Under the pieces are notes generated by a model. It saw only the letters and a list, made by a program, of their open reading frames with translations. It had not been told where the DNA came from and searched no databases. Positions 56,759 to 64,000 of a DNA stretch of 64,000 bases are shown here, one piece after another. The stretch spans positions 62,001 to 126,000 of the forward strand of contig JAKOGI010002170.1 in assembly GCA_029747015.1 (NCBI GenBank). Reading direction: 5' to 3'. The DNA comes from Carnegiea gigantea (lineage: Eukaryota > Streptophyta > Magnoliopsida > Caryophyllales > Cactaceae). The translations under genes and the position numbers were made by a program. The stretch's first letter is position 1. Each line of letters opens with the position of its first letter.

Positions 56759-57287
56759 TGACTTTGGTGGACCCGTTTGGTCAAAATTAAGTTCAGTCAA
56801 TTAAAAGTTGCCATGTGTCATCGATGATGCAAAAATTAGTAATTATTTTCTTTGTTTAAAAATAAGGAAATAATTACTGAACTTAGGTCCAAAACCCTAC
56901 TCTAACCCTAACTGGTAGAGCCTATAAATAAGGGCCCTTCTCCTTCATTTGGATCATTCAACATTCGCAGAATTCAAAGTTCAGAAGGCAATGAGCATCC
57001 AGCTACCAAACGAGAAGGATCAGAACTTGCAGAGCTTCAGAAACTACAATCAGTCACTTGCAGATCAAAATCAAGACAGTCTTTAGAGTTCTTCGGCTGA
57101 TTTGCATCAACCGAGATCAAGCATCAAGCCTTCAGAATACTCAAGTCATTAGCAGATCGAATCAGAGGATCATCTCCTTGTATTAAATTCAGAGATTGTA
57201 CCTACACATATTACATCAATACAAAGATTCAATTTGTTTTCTGAATTTCCTATCTAATTTATTTTAGGTGCGAAATTTGTGTTTACA
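56759..57287 (+). repeat. 5'-truncated 3' LTR of the Tat/gypsy element
   Basis: It aligns with 49498-50027 and ends GTGTTTACA before the AAGTG duplication. The first ~81 bases of the LTR and the purine tract are missing. Confidence 0.85.
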
Positions 57288-57292
57288 AAGTG

Positions 57293-59898
57293 TTGATATC
57301 ATTATCACACTATAAATTTATATCGATGCATATTTATGTAATATTTGGTTGGATGTAATTTAATGATAATATCATGTAATCAATTTTGCAATGTAATCAT
57401 GATTACTTAGATTGTGGTAATCATAATTATGATGGAGTTATTTTATTGCAATACTCTTATACAACCAAATAAAGTAATGAAAACATAATTATAAACTTGT
57501 TTATATTGCAAGGTTGATTATATCTAATCAAATGTTACATTACATTCTTGACTCAAACAAAATATTACATTACATTCACAATAAGTTATCCATAAGAACA
57601 AAAATATGTGTAAATGAGAAACATAATTGACTCAAACAAAATAGAAAGGGAGATGCCCTTCTTGTTGTTTTGCTCCCATCCTACAGTTTTTGTTTGTCTT
57701 CTTCCTTAGTATGCGAGGACATAAGCTAGCTGGCTTTTTGTAATCTAATTATTTGTGGAGGGTTTTGACAAGGAATTAAGAGGTGTATAGGGAGTTTAGT
57801 CTTATTTTATGATTTTATTTTTTATAAGGTGAAAATGTGTTTGTTTTTTAAATTTTGAATCTATTGTATGCTATTTTTAACCTCTTGCCTTATTAATAAT
57901 CGGAAAAAAAAAATTGAAAAAAAAAAAGAAAGGGACTTATCAGCTCACTTTATATAAGGCTAGCAATAGGCTATTAGTACTAATAATCTACAAAACAAGC
58001 GATGAGAATAATGAAAAAGCGGGTTTTACGAGGAAGTAGGAGAGCACGGAGGCTTATTAACTAATACAAAGATTGCATGATTCCCCTCCCCCTCCTCCCA
58101 AAAAAATCTTTGATTCTCTATTTAATTGAAGTTAAGTTACTATCACGAATTATTCCATAAAAGTTAATTAGAAGTATTCTTCTACATATTTTCTTTATTC
58201 ACAAGATTTCTATTATATATTTTCTTTATTCGCAAGATATAAATTTGAGACTCTAAAATAAATAAGTATCGAATCATTTAAATCAGTATTCATTGATGGG
58301 AACAAAATGGTAGTAACTCTGATTAAAAGCAAAGAGGAGTGCTGCTTCCCCTGGACCTCTTGACTAGGGCAGAGAACAGAAGGTCTCCCAGTGAAATTAC
58401 TGCCAGCGAAAAGAAAAAGGAAGCAATTCAATTCCAGCCTGCATGCGACCAAACCAAAAAAGTAAATATTTCCCATGGAGTGATTTATATGAGCATTCAT
58501 ACTGGCAGTGGGGAAAATAACTTTTATTTGGCTTTGCATACAATTTAGAGGTGAGCACCATGCTGCAATGACTGTGAGGTAATTTAAAGCTTCAATTATT
58601 TTTTCACAGCTCCTGAAAGTCAATACTTACATTATACTCCCAAGAGTATGATACTGTACTTTTACATAATATAATCGGGGACAATTAGCCTCCAATTTTG
58701 TAGGAAAACTTAAAACAAAAAAGGACATTTTAGGCCTAAAAGCCTACAGTTTAGATATTGTATGAACCTAAAAATCGAAAAGATGCCCTAAAATTTAAAC
58801 CCAAACAAAAAGTATTTTCTGTTTTTTAAAAAAAAAACCCTGGGGCTCCCACAGTAGTGCTTGTCCAGTTAGCTAAAGGGGGCATTTCAAGTAGCCCATA
58901 TATATACTCCAACATTAAAGAGTTTGTTGAGACATGTTAAACTCCCCTAATTAACCTCTCAAGCTTCGTATAGACGAACCTGCAAGGCGTTTGCTACTGT
59001 GCTGTAGCAAGTGCTTCTTGACAAAGAGTAGTCTAATTAATTAATGAAATATTGGAAATTATGGCCGTGTTTTGCAATAGTATTGAGTAATGTTTAATGT
59101 CTTAACCAAGTCAATACGCTGATCATTTAATTATTAGTATTTGGTAACCTAGTATTTTAACTAACATTTCAGGTAGCGTTTAGTGTTTTAGGTAGCGTTT
59201 CTGAAAGGCTAACAGTATTAGCTTTTGACATTCATAAGTAGCGTTTCATATTTTTTTAAGAAAAAATATCTTTTAAAAATTTTATATTTGGAAATTATCT
59301 ATATCTTTTTACAGCAATTTACATTAATTAGATAAGTCAATAACTAAATTTAGCGGACACATTTATTTCAATCGTTTATCCAAATACCTATCTACTAACA
59401 ATTAAATTAGAAACGCTATTAACTATCTAAACAGTGATCTGCTATTTAAACTGCTATCTATTATCTAAATAGCTAATTTTACTGTACAGGACTTACATCT
59501 TACAAAGGTGATACAACATGGTACGCTCCTATACGATGATGTTTAAGGTGAGCCCTTCGTCGCAAGTCAATTTCGTGGAGCGGCGAGGATGATGGAATCT
59601 GATTTTAAGGTTGTGGGTTTAAAGCCCACTATCCTACTTTCCCTTTTGGTTCTTTTTTTAAAAAACTTTTCTTCTTTACATTTCCGTCTCTTTTTTCTTG
59701 GCTAAAATTTAGTTGTGTTTTTTTTTTTTTTTTTTTTTGGTTGGACACTCTACCTATACCTTACATAATTAGCCTGGACTTCCAGATGCTTCTCTAGATA
59801 TTTCTTTCTATTGCGAGATTGCTATACTTGGTTGTTGGTGGGAAAGTTCTTAGAACAATGCTTGTATAAATATATAAAGCTCAAGCTGAGGTAAGTAT
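57293..59898. other. AT-rich intergenic DNA
   Basis: No gene is supported. GTAATCATGATTAC-type words and GGTTG/CAACC borders near 57345-57475 resemble the element at 36392-37272 and may be a relative. Around 59060-59470 there are repeats of the words TAGCGTTT and TATCTAAATAGC. A tract of 22 T is near 59720-59740. Confidence 0.4.
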
Positions 59899-60148
59899 TG
59901 TGGGGATAATATTTTTGTAGATAATATTTGAAAGATGGAAGGTAATATTGCAGACCATATTGTAATCCTTGCAATTATCTTCCAAATGTTTATTTTCCTA
60001 TTTGTAGTGATAGTTTGCTCAACAGGCTAGGGCTCCTTGTAACATTATAAAACGGCCTCTAAGAGGCGTGTATAAGGCAGAGAAAACTAGATGCAAGGCA
60101 TTAAAGTAATTGTGATTATTCTCTCAAATTTATTTGCTTAGTCGTTCA
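59899..60148 (+). repeat. 5' LTR of copia element 3
   Basis: 250 bp, TG...CA. Boundaries are inferred from the primer-binding site and a TATA box, because the partner LTR is beyond the window. Confidence 0.65.
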
Positions 60149-60189
60149 TAGTATTAGAGCTAGGCTATTCTTCCTAACATAAAAGAAAT

Positions 60190-61260
60190 TAGAGTTTTGA
60201 AATCATGACTAAGACGATAGCTTTGTGATTGACTCCCAATCACCGTTTTATCTTCATCCCTCGAACGGACCGGGGGCCATCATAACTTCCATCAAGTTTG
60301 ATGGAAAAAATTATGAACTTTGAAATAGGGCCATTGCAAACGCTCTAATGGCCAAGAACAAACTTGGATTTATTGACAGTAGCATATCTAAACTGGAACC
60401 CACGACATCTCTGGCAAAGAAGAATGCACGGAATATGGTGAACTCAATGATCACCTCGTGATTCTAAGTGTCATTGACCCCAAGCTTCATACCAGTGTGG
60501 CATATGAAGACGCCACCCACAAAATGTGGGTAAACATCCAGAAGAGATACTCGATTATGAATGTTCCCCGTAGTCATCAACTTAAAGCCGAGATAGCTTC
60601 CTATAAACAAGGAAGTATGGAAGTGGTTGAGTTTTATTCAAAACTCATGGGACTTTGGAGTGAGTTAGCAAACTTTGTCAAAACTTCGAGCGCTAAGTGT
60701 AAATGTATGTGCGGAAAATGTAGTTGTGACATCATTAGGATGATGGAGGGCGATAAAACTCACCAATTCCTCATGGGTTTGGTTGATGGCCTTTATCAAA
60801 TATAAGAGGTCAGATTTTAGTGCTTGATCCTGTGCCACTGCTAGACAAAATCTTCAACATGGTTCAACAGGAAGAAAATCACAAGCGGATGATGCGAAAC
60901 TGAGAGAGTAGAGATGATAATGTTGTACTGACGCCCCTGGTGTTCAACTTCCACGAGAAGGGGTGTCGTGTACACATTGCGGCAAGCCTGGACATGAGCA
61001 GTTGAATTTTACGAAATTATCAGGTACCCAACTGGATTGGTAACTAGAGGCAGAGGAAGAGGTCGAGGAGGTCATGAAACTCGCGGAGGGAGATCTTCGG
61101 TTGGCAGAGCCAGAGGAGAAACAGAGCATGCTGTTGCGGCAAAACCAGGATCATCCTCGACCATGGCAGTAGCTTAAGGCCCAGTGCCTAGGTTTACCGC
61201 CGAACAAGTCCAGCGCATTCTTAGCTTGATTGAAACTCCAAAAGAAGGTTAACAAAAATT
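60190..61260 (+). pseudogene. Copia 3 gag
   Basis: Reading across frames: GAIITSIKFDGKNYELWNRA (about 60277-60336), LMAKNKLGFIDSSI, then LSVIDPKLHTSVAYEDATHKMW (60464-60530), SYKQGSMEVVEFYSKLMGLW and KTHQFLMGLVDGLY (about 60757-60800). A CTHCGKPGHE knuckle start lies at about 60975-61005 without its last Cys, followed by an Arg/Gly-rich stretch (61045-61120). Stops occur near 60223, 60803 and 61016. This is the copia gag_3-type particle protein, now broken. Confidence 0.82.
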
Positions 61261-61384
61261 GTCAGGTAATGTAAAATGGCTATTCGATGCTGGTGCATCG
61301 CGTCACATGGAAGGAATACACGAAGTCCTTGACAATGTGAAAGAAATAGATCCTACTGTAGTTGGACTACCAGATGGAATCAAG
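61261..61384 (+). pseudogene. Copia 3 protease fragment
   Basis: The frame reads VKWLFDAGASRHMEGIHEVL (about 61270-61330), the copia protease active site D-A-G-A, then VVGLPDGIK, where the MITE interrupts it. Confidence 0.8.
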
Positions 61385-61966
61385 TAGGGGTGATCAACAC
61401 CAGTAAACCGGAAATTCGATTAACCAAAAATCGGTTAATTGAAAGTCGCTTCGCAAAAATTATGAATCGAAAACCGAACCGAAACTTTCGGTTAACTGAA
61501 AATCAGTTAACTGAATTTTTCAGTTCGGCAAAAATGTAAACCCTAACCAAACCAAAAAACGTGGTCAATTTTCGGTTCGGTTATGGTTAACCGTTAATTT
61601 AAATTGTTAATTTTCAATTTTCACTCCTTTTGTTAATTAATGTAACCATTTAAGACACCAAATATTAATTTATACATTATTGTATGTCTAGTCTTATCTT
61701 TAATGGTTATAAAATCTACACTTGACCAATATCAAATCTAGTTTTTTTTTTGTAATAAAAGTGTAAGTTTTGATTTCGGTTAATCGTGCGGTTAATCAAA
61801 TATTAAATGGGTCAACGGAAACCGAAACTGAAACCGCAAAATTTTTTCAGTTCGGTTAACCAAATCGAATTTTTTAGAAAAATCAAACCGGTTAACCTGT
61901 TTTTCGGTTCGGTTTTTCAATTTTTCGGTTCGATTTTTCGGTTTCAGTTTTTCTTGCTCACCCCTC
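61385..61966. mobile_element. 582-bp hAT-like MITE rich in CGGTTAA words
   Basis: Inverted ends TAGGGGTGATCAA (left) and GAGGGGTGAGCAA (read from the right) are flanked by GAATCAAG at 61377-61384 and 61967-61974. Both arms are built from CGGTTAACC / TTCGGTTCGG words; the centre is AT-rich. Copia coding text matches on both sides, so the insertion is precise. The 8-bp duplication and the TAGGGGTG ends indicate hAT. Confidence 0.88.
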
Positions 61967-62283
61967 GAATCAAGCGTTGGCAAGCAAAGTTGGGACAGTT
62001 AAGCTTGGGCCAAAAACTTATACTAAGAGATGTTCTCTTTGTTCCCAAATTGACATGCAACTTAATATCTATTTATCAATTAAATAAGGAGTCAAATTCA
62101 ACAGTGACATTTGCCAATAGTTTTTGTGTGATGCAAGACCGTACCTCGAGAAATCTTATTGGTGTGGGTAGCGTAAATGGAGGGGTCTTTCTTCATAAGG
62201 AGGTTCCTAACTTGAAGTTTCAAGCTAATGCAGACATAACTTATGATTTGTGGCATGGACGACTTGGTCACCCCTCTAGATAA
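61967..62283 (+). pseudogene. Copia 3 pre-integrase segment
   Basis: It resumes as LGQKLILRDVLFVPKLTCNL (about 62005-62064) and ends in DLWHGRLGHPSR (62248-62283), the GAG-pre-integrase motif, followed at once by TAA. The upstream part of the open frame (61807-61966) is MITE sequence, not coding. Confidence 0.82.
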
Positions 62284-63130
62284 TGCTTTCTTTATTTGCT
62301 AAGGATTTGAATTTTGAATTAGGTAATAAAGTGAATGAGCCATGTGATGTATGATTTCGTGCTAAATAAACTCGTCGTTTCTTTTCTCAAAGTGAAAGTA
62401 ATGCTACTAATATTTTTGAACTCATATATTGTGACATTTGGGGAACTTATCACATACCATCTACTTGCGGTGCACACTATTTTTTGAGTATTCTAGATAA
62501 TGCAAGTAGAGGTGTATGGGTCTATTTGATACATGACAAGAGTGAAGCTAGTTTGCTCTTACAAAATTTTCTAGTGTTTGTTAAAAAGCAATTTGGGAAA
62601 GAAGTGAAGATTATACATTGTGACAATGGAAAAGAGTTTACTTCCCGACCTATGGAAAAATTTTATTGTGAAAAAGGAATAATGCATCAAACTAGTTTTG
62701 TGGACACTCCACATCAGAATGGGAGGGTTCAACGCAAGCATAGGCATATTTTAAATGTGGGTAGGGCTCTTCGCTTTCATGTTGGGTTACCTATTGAATT
62801 ATAGGTGCATGTGCCTTGACTGCGGGTTACTTAATAAATTGTACTCCCACTAAATTGTTAAGCAAGAAAAACCTCCTATGAGTGTTTGTTTGGGACTTCA
62901 CCGCCTTATGACAATATGCCTGTTTTTGGATGGTTGTGTTATGCAAGAATTCGAGACCAAACAAAAGACAAGTTTGAATCCCGTAGTAGAAAGTGTATTT
63001 TTGTGAGATATCCATTTGGGAAAAAGGGCGGGAAACTCTATGATTTGGAAACAAGGAGATATCCATAAGTCGAGATGTCGAGTTTTTTGAAGAAATTTTT
63101 CCTTTTTTACATGAAAAGTACAAAGTGGAA
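62284..63130 (+). pseudogene. Copia 3 integrase, catalytic Glu replaced
   Basis: FLSILDNASRGVWVYLIHDK (62477-62540), IIHCDNGKEFTSRPMEKFY (62610-62668) and TPHQNGRVQRKHRHILNVGR (62707-62766). Counting from the Asp in CDNG, 35 residues separate it from Gln in VQRKHRH, where copia integrases have the catalytic Glu. So the DD35E triad is lost, in addition to the stops at 62802, 62818 and 63066. The C-terminal domain text RDQTKDKFESRSRKCIFVRYPFG is readable at 62950-63020. Confidence 0.85.
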
Positions 63131-64000
63131 AGGGGGAGACTTGGAACCCAATTAGTTCTTGGTACTGATGGTGAAGGAATGCAAAGTGAGGATTGTGTTT
63201 TGGGTTCAGCTAATTTTGGTAAAACAAGGCCTGTTGAGGATAGTGGGCTTGGATTAACTCTAATGGACTAAGCTGGGAGGACAAAGGCAGCGGTTCAAGA
63301 CCATGGAAATAGTGAAACCGTGGAACTTGGACCTTTAGCTACAAGCAGCAAGCCCAACAAGAGGGGGATTTCGGCCCATGAAGTGGAAACCATAGGGCTT
63401 GGGCTTGGACTTGTCCCAGCAGGCGGCGAGTCCACTGAGAGGGGTGCAGCCCAGCAAGAGGAGATGCAGTCCACAAGGTGTAGTGGACAAGCCCATCAAG
63501 CACCGAGTTATCTCACAGATTATGTGTTATAATGCTTAGTCAAGAGACCCTCCTGCTACTAATTCCTTTCAGCACGGTTCCTCACATACTCCGTATCCTA
63601 TTGTCAATTTTGTCACATGTAGTAATTTTTCTCCTATTCATCAAATCTTTCTAGCTGCTATTACAAAAATTGTGGAGCCCAAATTTTATCATGAAGCAAC
63701 TCAAGATCCTTTGTGGCAGAAGGCTATGGTAGAAGAGATAGAGGCCCTTGAAGAAAATCAGACATGGACTCTTGAAGAACTACCTGCAAGCAAGAAACCC
63801 ATTACCTGTAAGTGTATTTATCACGTCAAGTACAAGTCAGATGGCTCTAATTGAAACATACAAAGCTCGATTGGTCATTCGAGGAGATCATCATATCGAA
63901 GGTTTTTGACTTCAATGAAACTTTTTCTCCAATAGCTAAGATGACTAGTGTTCGGGTTTTTATCTCTGTTGCAATTACAAAAGGCTTGGTAGTTACATTA
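63131..64000 (+). pseudogene. Copia 3 linker and start of reverse transcriptase (window edge)
   Basis: A variable, Gln/Gly/Ser-rich linker (63131-63530), then EPKFYHEATQDPLWQKAMVE (63673-63732), LEENQTWTLEELPASKKPI and YHVKYKSDGSN, the start of the copia RT. A TGA at 63852-63854 and further shifts follow. The catalytic RT core lies beyond the window. Confidence 0.82.

Larger units (their letters stand above)
49417..57287 (+). mobile_element. Tat-type Ty3/gypsy element with an internal 3' deletion
   Basis: Plus-strand element flanked by AAGTG (49412-49416 and 57288-57292). The 5' LTR is 49417-50027 (611 bp, TGTAG...TTTACA). The 3' LTR is only 56759-57287 because its first ~81 bp are missing. 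Coding order is gag, aspartic protease, RT, RNase H, a second (archaeal-type) RNase H and integrase, the Tat-lineage plan. The integrase stops abruptly where it joins the truncated LTR. Five or more frame changes and many stops make it inactive. TATA boxes (CTATAAATA) remain in both LTRs. Confidence 0.9.
59899..64000 (+). mobile_element. Copia element 3, split by a MITE, truncated by the window end
   Basis: Plus-strand Ty1/copia element. A 250-bp 5' LTR (59899-60148, TGTGGGG...GTTCA) with TATAAAA at 60046-60052 is followed directly by a primer-binding-like TAGTATTAGAGC. Then come gag, protease, integrase and the start of RT, which runs off the window. The 3' LTR is outside. A 582-bp hAT-like MITE (61385-61966) splits the protease/pre-integrase region. 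There are many stops and frame changes. Confidence 0.87.

Noticed and set aside
58213..58623. 136-codon minus-strand open frame (and a shorter plus-strand one at 58339-58548)
   Set aside because: No recognisable domain, no start context and no neighbouring exons; overlapping frames on both strands suggest chance in non-coding DNA.
1..64000. CRISPR arrays, bacterial operons, rRNA genes
   Set aside because: No regularly spaced repeats, no ribosomal sequence, and the gene structure is clearly plant nuclear.

Overview
This is nuclear DNA from a flowering plant, almost certainly a eudicot. It has an intron-rich gene with GT/AG junctions, a plant receptor-like protein gene, and an AT-rich intergenic background packed with Ty1/copia, Ty3/gypsy (Tat type), PIF/Harbinger and hAT-type sequences. 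I cannot name the species. Only two ordinary host genes are well supported: serine/threonine protein phosphatase 5 (PP5; 12 coding exons, about 9.7-19.3 kb, + strand) and a single-exon leucine-rich-repeat gene of the RLP29 type (32.5-33.9 kb, + strand). As I recall, the Arabidopsis counterparts are adjacent loci (At2g42810 and At2g42800), so the pair looks like conserved microsynteny stretched here by transposon insertion.

Layout. 0-4.2 kb: decayed minus-strand gypsy-like element with a broken gag. 4.8-6.7 kb: decayed PIF/Harbinger transposon (ORF1 and DDE transposase, both frameshifted). 7.5-19.4 kb: PP5, with a probable long leader intron, a candidate alternative cassette exon encoding hydrophobic segments, and a hAT-like MITE in intron 7. 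20-25.6 kb: intergenic MITEs and a copia RNase H scrap. 25.6-30.6 kb: copia-type element with 1,037-bp LTRs that keeps only a broken gag; its 5' LTR is split by a 262-bp MITE. 30.6-32.4 kb: two more inverted-repeat elements. 32.5-33.9 kb: RLP29-like gene. 34-38.1 kb: AT-rich intergenic DNA, a GA microsatellite and a LINE zf-RVT fragment.

38.1-43.0 kb: copia element 1 (minus strand, 287-bp LTRs, perfect 5-bp TSD). 43.2-48.6 kb: copia element 2 (minus strand, 102-bp LTRs, one split by a 236-bp MITE). 49.4-57.3 kb: Tat-type gypsy element (+ strand) with perfect outer TSDs; a deletion has fused its integrase to a truncated 3' LTR. 59.9 kb to the window end: copia element 3 (+ strand), split by a 582-bp hAT-like MITE and running off the window inside its RT.

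Every transposon coding region is broken by stops or frameshifts. I found no wholly new biological system. The strongest observations are the phase-preserving 156-nt PP5 cassette exon predicted to make a membrane-anchored isoform, the PP5-RLP29 pairing, and several insertion histories that can be read at base resolution: paralogous empty sites inside LTR pairs, a microhomology deletion in the gypsy element, and base changes confined to the outer termini of copia 1 that fit CHG-methylation decay. All exon boundaries and domain names come from reading the sequence and from memory of the families; no search was run.
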